Shown piece after piece: positions 10,860 to 22,964 of a stretch of 64,000 nt of DNA. The position numbers were made by a program, and so were the translations under genes. Location of the stretch: positions 62,001 through 126,000 of the forward strand of contig JAAVTG010000256.1 in NCBI GenBank assembly GCA_011947345.1, written 5' to 3'. The DNA comes from Phytophthora quininea. Its lineage: Eukaryota; Oomycota; Peronosporomycetes; Peronosporales; Peronosporaceae. The notes under the pieces are model-generated. The model did not search any database and was not told where the DNA came from. It saw only the letters and a program-made list of their open reading frames with translations. Positions within the stretch are counted from its first letter, which is position 1. The number at the start of each line of letters is the position of its first letter.

Positions 10860-12478
10860 ATGGTGGCGTCGATGACCTTCGAGTCCCCTACGGCGGAGTC
10901 TCGTCCGCTGCTGCAAGGCAAGCAGCAGACGCTCGTGACGATCGCCAGCTTCCATGAGACTGCGGACGAACCTGAACCGGTGGCGACGGAGGAGCTGCAG
11001 ACGCTGCTGGAGCTGGTCTATCCCGTCGTCCGTAGAGGAAAAGAGTCAAAGGTTAAATGAACAACGTCTCATGTATTGAACTGCTTCGTAGGTGGGCACG
11101 ACGGCGCTCGAGTTCTTGCCAGGCATGACGTGCATTGTGCTGGCTGGTCACATGGACTCGCCCAAGACGCAGCAGTATGTGGACGCTGCTACCCTTTCGA
11201 CAATGGTAATGGTCAACGCCGTGATCACCTTAGTAGCGGCTGACAAAGGCTAACGCTGTGCTGTTGGTGCAGCTGATGAACTTGACCAACTATTCCGTGT
11301 GCTTTGGGCTGTCGTCGGCGCTGGACACTTTGTGCTCGCAAGCCTACGGAGCTCGACGGTACGAGAAGATTGGCATGTACTTCCAGGCTGGTGTGATCGT
11401 GCTGTCGGCCTGCTTCTTGCCGATTTTCCTGCTCAACTGGTACACGCAGTGGGTCATGGTGTCCCTGGGGCAGGACGAGGAAGTATCCCGACTGGCGCAG
11501 AGCTTCTCTCGCTGGATGCTGCTGGGGATGCCGTTCATCATCCTGTACGAGCTCGTGCGGAAGGTGCTGCAGGCGCAGAACATCATGAAGCCGCTCATCA
11601 GCATCGCCACCGTTGGAAACGTCCTCAACATCGTGTCGGGCTACTGGCTGGCGTACTACACGTCCATGGGCTTCGAAGGAATCGCCTTGTCGAGGTCTCT
11701 CGGCAATATTGCGATGGCACTGCTGCTCGTCCCGTACTTTGCCTACCATCCGCACCATTTATCGCAGTGGTGGCGAGGCTGGGACGTCAAGGAAGCGCTT
11801 GCACACGTGTGGCTGTTCCTGCGACTTGGATTCCCAGGGATGGTCATGATGTGTCTCGAGTGGACTGCGTTCGAGCTGCTTACGCTCATGGCTGGCGTGC
11901 TACCTGATGGTATCGTCGCCATGAGTGCCCACTCGGTGCTGGTTAACATCAACAGCATCATCTACGTGGTGTTCTCGGGCTTGGCAGTGGCCGTGAACAT
12001 CCGCGTGGGCCATTGCCTCGGTGCCAATGCTCCAAAGCAGACTAAGGTCGTGACCACCGTGTCGTTATCACTTACGCTGGTCATTTCGTTGGTGTGCATT
12101 GTCGGGCTATATTCGATGCGCTGGAGTCTGCCGAAGCTGCTTCTCAATGACCCTGAGAGCATCGCTCGGGCTGCTCACGCGTTGGCTGCCTGGGCCCCGT
12201 TAGAAATATTAGACGGACAAAATACCGTCCTCCAAGGCATTTTCCGCGGTGCCGGCAAGCAAAAGGTTGGCGCGATCATCAACGCAGTGGCGTATTACAT
12301 CTTCGGCACTCCAGCGGCTGCCTTGTTGGCCTTTAGTTTCGCACTGAACGTCGAAGGACTGTGGCTCGGCTTTGGGTTTGGCATCTTTGTGTCGGCAGTG
12401 GCGTTGTCGTATTTGCTATTTGAGCGCTGGACGTGGGAGGAACTCGCGGACGATGCTCAGCAGCGCACTGCGGAATGA
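10860..12478 (+). CDS. MATE-family multidrug/toxin efflux transporter (copy E, intact)
   Basis: Exons 10860-11027, 11092-11205 and 11273-12478 give an uninterrupted protein of about 495 residues. It differs from copies A-D in several helices: LTNYSVCFGLSSALDTLC, QWVMVSLGQDEEVSRLAQ, MCLEWTAFELLTLMAGVL and RVGHCLGANAPKQTK. With copy F it therefore forms its own subgroup. The first intron begins GTCCGT, a less usual donor. It ends 163 bases from the stop of the convergent P5 ATPase gene. Confidence 0.93.
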
Positions 12479-12641
12479 CAAACCCCAAAAGCAAGCGCAG
12501 ACAACACCGTTCGAAATTGTCCAACAAGTTGCCGTGCTCTTGAGGAGACAAACGTGGACTACTACGAATATGCGGCACTCGTGCCTGCAACTTTGGATGG
12601 AAAAGCAATAACTAAAGAATTTGCTAGTAGTGCTTCATGGC

Positions 12642-15600
12642 TTACTTTCGCATCGGGATCAAGTCTGTGTGGTACTTGTTGCGGAAGTACGTTCGGACGG
12701 GGCCGAGAACCACAACGTATTCCCACAAGATGCTGGTGAAGACGTTGCCCAGGATGATGCCGAGGTACTTGAGACGGAAGCTCATGGGCATGGGGATATC
12801 CGGCAGACCGACGACGTTAGTGCTGCTCGAGATGCGGAACTGGTCGGTCACAGTACTGGGCTCGCCCAGCAGCAAGTACAGATCAAGCACCACCAGACAC
12901 GCGAAGAACACCATCAGCAGGTAGTTGCGCCAGATCGGCTGACGGTAGATGGAGCCGAAGCTGAAGGTCCAGCACGCCGTGTGCTGCTGGGTGATGATCG
13001 AGAAGAAGAGAGCGGTCGCCATGTGATTGTCCGAAAGCAACCACCACTTCGCTGCGTCCACGTCGTCGGGCGAGAACGGGCAGTACCAGACCTCGCTGGT
13101 CATCATGTGGATGCCACAGCACAAGTAAATGACGTTGATAACTTCCTGTCCGATGATCGACAGCAACGTCGTCGGCCCAATGAGACTGGAGGTCGGCCGC
13201 GTGTCCTTCAGTTCCTCCAGGGGCTTGGACAAAGTGATCACATACGAGCAGCCCACCAGCGTGAATCCGTCGGCCAGGATCCAGCACCATTGCGACATCA
13301 TGACAGCGTGGTAATACTGAAACATACGCAGCGAGGAACCGATAAGGCCGTAAATGACGAGGAATTTGACAGAGGCGAACGAAGTCGCAACACTGCAGCG
13401 ACCTTCACGGCACAGATCGACGACCGACTGGATGGACTTAGCCTTGCTCGTGAACGGGGACACCACTGAAGCTTCAGCATCGCTCAACGCAACACCAGTG
13501 TGAGCGAAACGGAGAGCACCACAGTCATTGCCACCATCACCGCACATTCCTGTGACCGCACCAGTCTCCATGTGCAGTTTGACGCACTCGACTTTGCCGT
13601 CGGGAGTCATTCGGCTGTAAATGCGAATGTGAAGCAGCAGGCCCTTGATCTCTCCCATTGAGACAAGGTAATCGAAGGCCACGCCAGTCACAGCCAGCTC
13701 CACATCCTCGTTACCCTCGATCATATTTTTGATCTGGGGCAAGTCGTACTCTTCTTCCGAGTCGACATCGCGCCACACCAGCTTCTTCGCTTCCTTCGTT
13801 GAAACCATCTCGCCCAAAATCACACGAGAGCTGCCGGTGATCATTCCACTAGCACGCGCAATGTAGCATCCACACATGGCGTTGTCTCCAGTGATCATGA
13901 CCGTACGGATGTCTCCTGCTTTGAGTTTCGCAATGGCATCGGCCGTGTCGTCCTTCAGTTCATTCCGGAAGAGGATCAGACCCAGCAGCGACAGATCATC
14001 ATCGACAGCCTCGCGGTTGGCAGCGAACTTCTCGACCTGCTCGTGGGTCCAGTCGTTAGGCAACTCGCGGTACGACATGCCCAAAACGTAGCAGCCGTCC
14101 TTCGCGAGATGGTCAGCTACCGTCTTGTAGTCCGCGGGGACGCTGCCGGGGATGCTCAACTGCTGCATGCGCTCGTACGAACCCTTGCAGAAGACGTAGT
14201 ACTTGCCGTTCTTGCGGTTGCGCACCACCACGCTCATCGACATGCGGTGGTGGTCGAAGTCGTAGCGCTTGACAAATTCCAGCTCGAGACCAGGGTCCAC
14301 CTTCGACTTGACGTACGGCACTTCGCCCTCCTTCTCGACCAGTTCCCAGCCCGTGGCCGTGAACATGCGCACTTCAACTTCATTTCCGACCAGGCGGTCT
14401 TCGAGTGAGCCGACAGCGTGGCAAGTGGCCAACGCGAACTGCATTTCCTTGGACGGAGGAGCTCCCTGGATGTCCTTGGCGATGGGATCGAACAAGTTGT
14501 TTTTCACAGGTTGAACACCGAGGAAGTCGAGGCCCTGCTTGGTGAGGGTGCCGGTCTTGTCGAAGCAGAAAATGCGGACCTTACCACACAGAGTGATCCG
14601 CTGCACGTTGAGAGAGAAGATACCCTGCTTCTCGAGACGCTGAGAAGCGTTCACTTGGCCCACCGTGACCACCACCGGCAAAAGTGGACTGATGACCGAC
14701 GAAAGAAGGAAAATGGCGTAGCAGAAGGCTACGAATTTGTTGCTCAGCTTGCCGTTGCCGAGGAGGAAGTTGATCGCGAGAATAGAGGCGATGATGGCGT
14801 AGATCAACAAACCCCGATTAAAACCTTCAGGTGCTCGTTGTACTTGAAGCGCATCGGGACCGGGAACAAGATGGACTGGATAAGTTGGCCCTTAGTCGTA
14901 TGAGCACCCGTAGTCTGCACAACCGCAAGGATTTCCTCGTTGCGACCCGAAGACAACACACGAGTACCGGAGAAAAGCGTGTGCTTCTTGCTGCTCTTCT
15001 CAGGGTCGTACACCTCGTTGCTGCGCTCCGGGATCGGGAACTTCTGCACCGGCATCGACTCGCCCGTCAGCATCGATTCATCACACACTGTCGAGCCCTT
15101 GACGATGGCCATATCGCATGGCACCACCCAGTTCTCGGACACCTTCACGAGGTCGCCCGGGGCAACGTCGGGAGAAGACACCACGCGCCATTCACCGTTG
15201 CGGAACACCGTCACATCCGTGCGGTAGCGAGTCATCTTGACGATGGACGACTGAATCTGGCGCTGCGTGTAGATGTTCACGACGGCAGCACCGAGAATCA
15301 CGACTGTCATGACGATCCCCATGTTCCAGTACGTGAAGTAGTACCAGACGTAGTAGCACATGACCTGGTAGATGTAGAACAGAGTGAAGAACTCATGCGC
15401 CACGGAAACCAGCAGCGACGGCATCTCAATGTCGACGGAGTTGGGACCGACCGTGTCAAGGCGATGTTTTACCTCGAAATCCGACAGCCCGTCAGCCTCG
15501 CTCAGCATGTCATCGTGGGTGTTCCCCATTGCAACCGCACCAGGCACAAAACGGCGCTCGGAATCCTCGTACACGTAGCGCACGTGCTGGAACTCCACCG

Positions 15601-16854
15601 TCCGCAAGCCACCGATGTTGACCACAGGGACCGTCGTCCGGTAGCCGCTGAGTTTGCCTTTCGGTGCGAAGAAGCTCTCGACCTTGGCCACAAAGTCCGA
15701 GACACCCGAGCGATCGGCCAGTAGCACTTCCGTGTCGTCGCGCTTCAGCATGTAGACGTAGTCGCATTTGTTCAGCGGCACACGAAGACGGAAGAAGTTG
15801 AGCATTCGATCCTGCGTCGTTACAATGACAACGAACCAGACGGACGTGATGGTCCACACCGCGATGAAGACCACGGCGTTGTCCTCGGATGCGTCAAACA
15901 GTGGCGGATTGAAGTTGCCGTAGTAGTCGGCGATGATGATGACCAGAAGCGCATTGAGCGCCATGGTCGCGACCACCACACAGACGAACACGAACGACCC
16001 GATGAATGAGGTCGAGAAGCCCGTCTGGAGGATGTCTAGACGAGCCTCGTTTTGCAGATGGGTGTCTGATGCACGAACGCTCGTGTGGCGGCCAGTGGTG
16101 CTGTTCGCGACGGCCTTGGACGGAGTCAGCGGCGTCGGTGTCGGCAACAACCGCTTGCCCATCTCTTTGACGGACTGGTTAGTCGTCTGCAGGAAGTGCT
16201 TGTACGCTGTCCAGGCTCCCAGAACGATGAAGAACGACAGATACAGCAGATAGATGACCACCAGTGGAGTTTCCGTGTAGGTGGTAAATCTCGGCGTCGT
16301 AGAAGTGGAGGTGGACGTGCACGCAGTCTTGAGATCAGTGTCGACCGAGCCGTCACGCAGCATGAGGCTGTAGCAATTGGCACCGATTGGGACCGTGGCA
16401 TTGTTGTTGCGAACGTTGGCTGGGTACGTCCAGAAGGAAGTACTGTCCTGCGAGTCCGCCGCAAGCGACGAGTTGGTGTCGCCGCACTGCAGCTCCTCCG
16501 TCAGCTCGCCGGTCTGCGTGTTGGCCACGGCGTGCACCCGACACACCGTGCTGGGCTCGTCGTAGTAGAACTTGGGCGTCTTCGGGTGGTACATGACGTA
16601 CGGGAAGTTGACCTGGCGCTGCTTGTTCCAGCCGTCCACGTAGAAGGACTCGTAGTCGCCCCCGTCGGTCGGTTGTACTTGGTGTAGAGCACCTTGGTGG
16701 TCTCCGAGTACTCGCAGCAGAAGTACTCGGGGCGGTGTCGGATGGAGCAGGCGGCAAAGTCCATTTGGTCGGCACTGGCGGCTCGCACCTGCTCAAGGGC
16801 AAGCGTGCTGAGTACCATTATGCTTGGCAGCAGCTTCGAACTCCAGCGGGGCAT
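12642..16854 (-). CDS. P5-type (P5B-like) cation/polyamine-transporting ATPase, two frame slips
   Basis: The roughly 1,400-residue product is a large intronless P-type ATPase. It begins with a signal-like hydrophobic leader (MPRWSSKLLPSIMVLSTLAL) and a Cys-containing luminal region. The actuator motif MLTGES, the phosphorylation motif CFDKTGTLTK and the hinge MCGDGGNDCGAL are present, and a membrane domain follows. The stretch SLNVQRITLCGKV just before the DKTGT site is typical of P5B pumps, which act on lysosomal or ER-related membranes and in animals export polyamines. TM4 has SPLLP where P5B pumps usually have PPALP. One-base losses near 16660 (G run) and 14812 (G run) split the frame. Confidence 0.9.
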
Positions 16855-16895
16855 CGTTGCTTCGGGCGACTTGGAGTTTGATGTGAGCTCGGTGA

Positions 16896-16913
16896 CACGA
16901 ATTGGTGAATGAA
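16896..16913 (-). promoter_or_regulatory. probable initiator of the P5 ATPase gene
   Basis: On the - strand, TCATTCACCAATTCG lies about 45 bases before the ATPase ATG and matches the first twelve positions of the oomycete initiator consensus. It is imperfect at the 3' T-run. Confidence 0.4.
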
Positions 16914-16941
16914 TTCCTGGAGCTCGGAATGGAGGCGCCAT

Positions 16942-18363
16942 TGCTTCTGAAAGTTACGATGCACTATCACACTGTCAACGCGGAAAACCTTCTAGCTTTG
17001 AGATAACTTATCATCGTGTCAATCTTGTGTGCATTGTATACAGAGGTTCGGATTATCGGAAATATTAGGATTATTGATACGAGTACTAATACTGGTAGTA
17101 AAATATCGTGATACTTCTGAAAATGTGATAGGTCTGTATTAGTATTACTATATTTTTATCAATACTTCAGTGATACTTTAGTCTAAGGCACCAAAACCCC
17201 GCAGCCATCGACTAGACAAAAAAAAAAGGGAGCGCGTAGCAGTCGTTTGCAAGAATATAAAAGCGTGCGTCAAGATCACAGAGCCTATGATGTTAGCAAC
17301 AAAGACTTGTCAGAGGGTTGTAGTGCAAGAGCGTATTCAGGAGTCCTTGCCATGATTAAAAAAATAGCTAATTTGATTGATAAAATTCACAAACAAATTT
17401 ACAAAATACCGGTAACTTATTACCCCATACTTGCCTGTCGTCGAAGTGACGTCCGATTGCTTGGTTTGTTGTTCTAATTCCTGGTTGAGATTTTGCTTTG
17501 CACAACTCAACTAGTCACGCGTTTTCGTTGCCTATTCACATTCCATTAGTAATTGGTCTCCTTTGAATGCCCCAACCACTACTGTAGGAATTTGCATTGC
17601 GCGAGGCCCTGAACACGTAGATCACCTCCCTTCTCGGCCTCATCGTTTAGACTTGCAAAGTATTATGAGAGTAGTAATGTAATTTAACGTTTTACTTATA
17701 TGTAAATGATATTAATGCGAATACTTTAGACAGATATACTCGTATTACTAATAATATTTTGCTGTATTGTATTACTGAATGATACTAAATACTTTGGATT
17801 GTTGACTAATTGTTTGAGGATTACGGGACGCAGCTCGAGAACAGGAACTTCGGCCTGCCCCATCGATCGTTTTCCCATTTGTACCTCTTCCGGATGGTGA
17901 AGCGGGAAGGTCGAAAGTGGCGGTCCGGATAATCTCCCATACTCGAGCCCCCCGTTTGCTACGGGAGGTTCCCCAGACTGCTTGGCGTTCTTTGCCCGCG
18001 GGTGCCTGAGTGGGAAACGGGGGCTTCATTCGATGTAGTTAAATTTCAAATGCATCATTTTATTTTAGCAAAGCTCTACAACTCAGAGAATAAGTTCACG
18101 ACAGCTACTGTCCGCAAGCGAACTGATCCGCCCCAGATCTTGCAGTGCAAGTTGCACGGCTCTCCTGCGCTTTGTATTGTACGCAACCATGTTCACCGTG
18201 TTCGAGGTCCGTGTTGAAGCGCGTGGATCCTGTAATATGCGGTCGTCATCCGAAATCACGAACGTGTGACTCATCCCACCGAGACAGCAAAATCCAAATG
18301 CCGCCAACGAACACTGCGTCACACCTGGGCAATGGTACAGAGCCACCACTGGAGGCATGCGGC
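16942..18363. other. long A+T-rich spacer, possible degenerate mobile element
   Basis: This is the largest gene-free stretch of the transporter cluster. Stretches at about 17040-17175 and 17690-17810 are A+T rich and are built from variants of GATACT and TAATACGAGTAT in opposite orientations. They could be worn terminal inverted repeats of a non-autonomous element. No transposase frame is visible. The 17820-18010 part is GC-rich with no recognisable product. The block separates the ATPase promoter from the duplicated MATE copy F. Confidence 0.35.
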
Positions 18364-18364
18364 T

Positions 18365-18381
18365 CACTTCTTAATTTCTCT
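18365..18381 (+). promoter_or_regulatory. oomycete initiator element of MATE copy F
   Basis: It is identical to the element in front of copy E (TCACTTCTTAATTTCTC) and lies 28 bases before the ATG, so it was carried along by the duplication. Confidence 0.55.
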
Positions 18382-18408
18382 TCGAGCAGAGACCGGGGAT
18401 TTGTAGCA

Positions 18409-20027
18409 ATGGTGGCGTCGATGACCTTCGAGTCCCCTACGGCGGAGTCTCGTCCGCTGCTGCAAGGCAAGCAGCAGACGCTCGTGACGATCGCCAGCTT
18501 CCATGAGACTGCGGACGAACCGGAACCGGTGGCGACGGAGGAGCTGCAGACGCTGCTGGAGCTGGTCTATCCCGTCGTCCGTAGAGGAAAAGAGTCAAAG
18601 GTTAAATGAACAACGTCTCATGTATTGAACTGCTTTGTAGGTGGGCACGACGGCGCTCGAGTTCTTGCCAGGCATGACGTGCATTGTGCTGGCTGGTCAC
18701 ATGGACTCGCCCAAGACGCAGCAGTATGTGGACGCTGCTACCCTTTCGACAATGGTAATGGTCAACGCCGTGATCACCTTAGTAGCGGCTGACAAAGGCT
18801 AACGCTGTGCTGTTGGTGCAGCTGATGAACTTGACCAACTATTCCGTGTGCTTTGGGCTGTCGTCGGCGCTGGACACTTTGTGCTCGCAAGCCTACGGAG
18901 CTCGACGGTACGAGAAGATTGGCATGTACTTCCAGGCTGGTGTGATCGTGCTGTCGGCCTGCTTCTTGCCGATTTTCCTGCTCAACTGGTACACGCAGTG
19001 GGTCATGGTGTCCCTGGGGCAGGACGAGGAGGTATCCCGACTGGCGCAGAGCTTCTCTCGCTGGATGCTACTGGGGATGCCGTTCATCATCCTGTACGAG
19101 CTTGTGCGGAAGGTGCTGCAGGCGCAGAACATCATGAAGCCGCTCATCAGCATCGCCACCTTTGGAAACGTCCTCAACATCGTGTCGGGCTACTGGCTGG
19201 CGTACTACACGCCCATGGGCTTCGAAGGAATCGCCTTGTCGAGGTCTCTGGGCAATATTGGGATGGCTCTGCTGCTCGCCCCGTACTTTGCCTACCATCC
19301 GCACCATTTATCGCAGTGGTGGCGAGGTTGGGACGTCAAGGAAGCGCTTGCACACGTGTGGCTGTTCCTGCGACTTGGATTACCAGGGATGGTCATGATG
19401 TGTCTCGAGTGGACTGCGTACGAGCTGCTTACGCTCATGGCTGGGGTGCTACCTGATGGTATCGTCGCCATGAGTGCCCACTCGGTGCTGGTTAACATCA
19501 ACAGCATCATCTACGTGGTGTTCTCGGGCTTGGCAGTGGCCGTGAACATCCGCGTGGGCCATTGCCTCGGTGCCAATGCTCCAAAGCAGACCAAGGTCGT
19601 GACCACCGTGTCGTTATCACTTACGCTGGTCATTTCGTTGGTGTGCATTGTTGGACTATATACGATGCGCTGGAGTCTGCCGAAGCTGCTTCTCAATGAC
19701 CCTGAGAGCATCGCTCGGGCTGCTCACGCGTTGGCTGCCTGGGCCCCATTGGAGATATTTAACGGGCAGAACACCGTCCTCCAAGGCATTTTCCGCGGTG
19801 CCGGCAAGCAAAAGGTTGGCGCGATCATCAACGCAGTGGCGTATTACGTCTTCGGCACTCCTGCCTCTGCGTGGTTGGCCTTCGGCTTAGCGCTCAATGT
19901 CGAAGGACTGTGGCTCGGCTTTGGGTTTGGCGTTTTCGTGTCGGTGACGGTGTTGTCATATCTTCTGTTCAAGCGCTGGACGTGGGAGGAACTCGCGGAC
20001 GATGCTCAGAAGCGCACTGAGGAATGA
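18409..20027 (+). CDS. MATE-family multidrug/toxin efflux transporter (copy F, intact)
   Basis: Exons 18409-18576, 18641-18754 and 18822-20027 encode a protein of the same length as copy E. It has scattered substitutions in the first 380 residues and a cluster of differences in the last two helices (for example ASAWLAFGLALNVEG against AAALLAFSFALNVEG). The initiator element and both introns are shared with copy E. Both reading frames are clean, so both may be expressed. The different C-terminal helices leave room for a different substrate or sorting. Confidence 0.93.
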
Positions 20028-20139
20028 AGTATCGGAGATATGAGCGTAGACAACACTGTTCGAAATCGTCCAACAAGTTGCTGTATTTTGCTCGTCCTCT
20101 TGAGGCTTATCGTCCTCCCTTGAAAATGCTGGAGCTTCC

Positions 20140-21715
20140 TCAATGAGCTAGTCGTGCTCGTGCTTCGAGAGCCATTTGCTCCCAGCTTGAGTGATACAGG
20201 TTCGTACTGCAGACAGTAAATGCAGTCGTGATGCCCATTCCGAAGCCGATCCAGAGTCCTTCAATCCCAAAGTTGCAACGGAAAGCGAGCACGAATCCTA
20301 GCGGAATGCCGATGATGTAGAAGGCCAGCACGTTGGTCTTGGCAGCGACTTCTTGCCATCCAGCTCCCTTGTAAATGCCCTGAATCACACAATTCAGCGA
20401 GTCGATGATCTCGTACGGCACCATCACCAGTAGCGTCCGACGCTCGTTGGATGGCGACCGGGTCGTTGATCACGATTCGCGGGATCTGGTGCCGCAGGAC
20501 GTACACCAGCGCAGCGAAGAAGCAGGAAAGCACAAACACTGTCGTGAGTGTGGTGCGGCTGATGACTCGCGCTTTCTTGGGGTGGTTAGCTCCCAAACAA
20601 TTCCCCACGCGGATGTTGCTCGAGATGGAGATGCCCATGAAGACTGTGTAGATGGACGACGCCACGTTCATGAGCACAGCATGCGCACTCACAGCGACGA
20701 CTCCGTCCGGTAAGTTCCCTGCTAGCACAGCCAGCACTTCATACGCCCACCACTCCATCGCGATCATCGCCAGACCCGGAACCCGAGTCGTAGGAACAAC
20801 GGGACAAGCTCCCACGCATGTTTCCATTGCCAGCCACTCCACCAGCGTCCGTGACTCCCCGTCACCATAAAGTAAGGGATCAAACACAGCGGTAGAACTG
20901 CATACCCCAAAGTTCTCGACAATGCAGCGCCATGGAACCCTAACGGCGTGCAGTACGTCAACGCGTAGCCTCCAAAGACGTTTACAAAAGTACCGACTAA
21001 GGCGAACAGCACCATGGGCTGAACCACATTCTGCGCCTGTAACAACTTGCGGAACATTTCGTAGACAAACAGGAAGGGGACGCCAAACACTGTCACTCTG
21101 GAGAACTCTCCTGCCAGCTTAGCCACCTCCGGGTCCTGTCCAAAGAGCACAAGGAAGAACTCTGCGTGCCAATTCACGAGGAAAACCGGCACCAAACAGG
21201 CGCCGACCACAATGATGGCAGACTGTAAGTAGATGCCCAACTTGTCCAACTTGCCGGCCCCGTACGCTTGAGAGCACAACGTGTCCAGTGCCGACGTCAA
21301 CCCAAAGCCGATTGAGAGAGCCGACACATTGGTGAACATGGTGGAGAGTGTGGCAGCAGCCACGAACCGCTTGGTGTCGGGCGAGTCCATGTGCCCCACG
21401 AGAATGATACAGACCAGTCCCGGCAGATATTCCAACGTGTAGGTGACCACCACTGGGTAGGCCAACGCCATGGTCTTCCAGAACTCCTCCCTGGCCACTG
21501 GCTCCGGTTCTTCATCCTGTTCCTGGGTCAGTTCTTGGACGAGCGAGGCGGCGTCGCTTTCGGACTCGAAGTCGTGCACTTTGACCACATCCAGTTGAGC
21601 TGCATAGGAAGGACTCGTCAAGGGAAGCTCGGACCGCGGGGGCGATGGCTGGGAACAGCTCCAAGTCCACGTCCCGCTCGTCCGCAAGCAGCGAGGTCTG
21701 CTCCGTGTCCGCCAT
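20140..21715 (-). CDS. divergent intronless MATE transporter (copy G, three frame slips)
   Basis: It runs on the opposite strand to the other six and faces copy F. The N-tail starts MADTEQTSLLADERD, followed by YPVVVTYTLEYLPGL, the AATLSTMFTNVSALSIGFG junction, SALDTLCSQAYGAGKL, MEWWAYEVLAVLAGNLP and RVGNCLGANHPKKAR. The coding sequence crosses both positions where the other family members have introns without any intron. Single-base slips near 21635 (C run), 20782 and 20428 interrupt the frame. The protein between them is well conserved, so errors are as likely as decay. Confidence 0.8.
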
Positions 21716-21890
21716 CGTAAAGGAAGGAAAGTGGCTGATGGGCGAGTGAGCGGTCGCACAGGTTGTTATACTAGTACACTTGCACAGTTGAACAATGCCG
21801 AGGCAACCACCAGATTTTGCTTGCGGAGGGAGGGAGGTGGAGGATTGGCACAAGGTGGCAAGTCTCACTTGTTCAAAGTCTACTGAAGAC

Positions 21891-22546
21891 CTACAGCCAC
21901 TGCTCGTACTCAATGCTCAACTTCTCGAGGGCGTCGGTATCGCTATGCAGTCTGGACAGCAAAAGCTCGACGTCTTCTTCGGTCGAGAAGGCGTCTTGGA
22001 ACAGTGTTAGGAAGCCGTGGTTCGAGGTCGCTTGGAGGCAGAAGCCGTGTGCTGTGAAAGCGTCCTACGGCATGGTTAGCACCAGCCCAGTCAACAGAGA
22101 TTCGTGGTGTTAACGCACCGAAGTCTCCATCTCCCGACGTCGCTGCTTGAGAAGCGCGTTACCGCGTGCTGCGATGCACTTTTGCACCTGCGTGGCTTCT
22201 TGCTCAGACTCGGCCAGGATCGGCTTGGTATTCGGCACGAGTTGTCCGCCCACCGCTTGGATCTTCCGGTCCAGCGCTTCCAGCGAGTCTGCAACGACGT
22301 ACTTGACGAGGACGTTGCTGGATTCGCTCGGCAGCATGGCCGGAGCCAAATACTTTTGTGCTCGGGCATCGACAGAATTCCCTTTTCGATCATCAACGAC
22401 CGCACGAGGCGAAACGTGTTGGCGTACTTGGCGGTGGTGTCCATGAACTTGTGATTGGCTTCCAGTGACTCCTCCAGACGAGCCTTCGTGGCCTCATGCT
22501 CCTGCTTTTCGGCCAAAAGTGCTGCTGCTAGTTGACTTGGATCCAT
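21891..22546 (-). CDS. conserved coiled-coil protein of unknown function, two exons
   Basis: Exon 1 (22546-22119) and exon 2 (22064-21891) are joined across a 54-base GT-AG intron, giving about 200 residues. The N-terminal part is Ala/Glu/Lys rich and helical (AEKQEHEATKARLEESLEAN). The centre has SNVLVKYVVADSLEALDRK and a basic KQRRREMET. The C-terminus is acidic. One A is missing from the run in GAGCACAAAAG near 22360, and frame is restored by assuming five A's. I do not recognise a named family. A small adaptor or prefoldin-like helical protein would fit the composition, but this is a guess. Confidence 0.65.
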
Positions 22547-22964
22547 CGCTGGTAGATTGGAGACTGAAATAAAGGTCTCCGATCGCGGAAAACGTTGCAG
22601 TTCAACATACAAAAGCAAAAGCTATCGTCAAGGGTATTGCAAGAGTTTCGTTGTCATCGAGCCAAAAGACTTGCTCTAGTCGAACATGTTGCCACAGACT
22701 GCAACGACAAGTTTCCTGCATGCCGGCAGTGCCTGGCACGGCATGAGCTGTAGCACGCAGCAAAGCAAAAGCAACTCGGCACAGTCGGGATAGATCACAA
22801 CGTCAATCCTAGTATTTTAGAAATTAAGAAAAGAAAAGGCTTGAAAGCAAACGTGGGGGCGGCGGCGCGGAGCTCTGCACCGAAGCACTTAAGCCTCAAG
22901 ATGCTAAGCCGCCGCAGCCGCGTTTCTCCAGATTCTAAGACCAGTTGTCCCTCTGCCCAGCAAC
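22547..22964. other. intergenic between coiled-coil gene and actin 3' end
   Basis: This is promoter space of the - strand coiled-coil gene and 3' flank of actin. No further gene or clear initiator is visible. Confidence 0.4.

Larger units (their letters stand above)
10815..12547 (+). repeat. segmental duplication, copy 1 (MATE copy E with promoter and 3' flank)
   Basis: This segment matches 18364-20106 at a constant offset of 7,549 bases to the stop codon, with only shorter matches beyond it. Homology starts at the initiator element and fades about 70 bases after the stop. Introns are as conserved as exons, with one difference in the first intron. Divergence rises sharply in the last 300 coding bases. 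Confidence 0.9.
18364..20106 (+). repeat. segmental duplication, copy 2 (MATE copy F)
   Basis: Direct repeat of the segment starting at 10815. It is nearly identical for the first 1.35 kb, introns included, then clearly more divergent through the last third of exon 3 and the 3' flank. The intervening P5 ATPase gene was not duplicated. Confidence 0.9.

Noticed and set aside
14831..15724. 297-codon + strand frame opposite the P5 ATPase
   Set aside because: Antisense shadow of the ATPase; no recognisable protein features.
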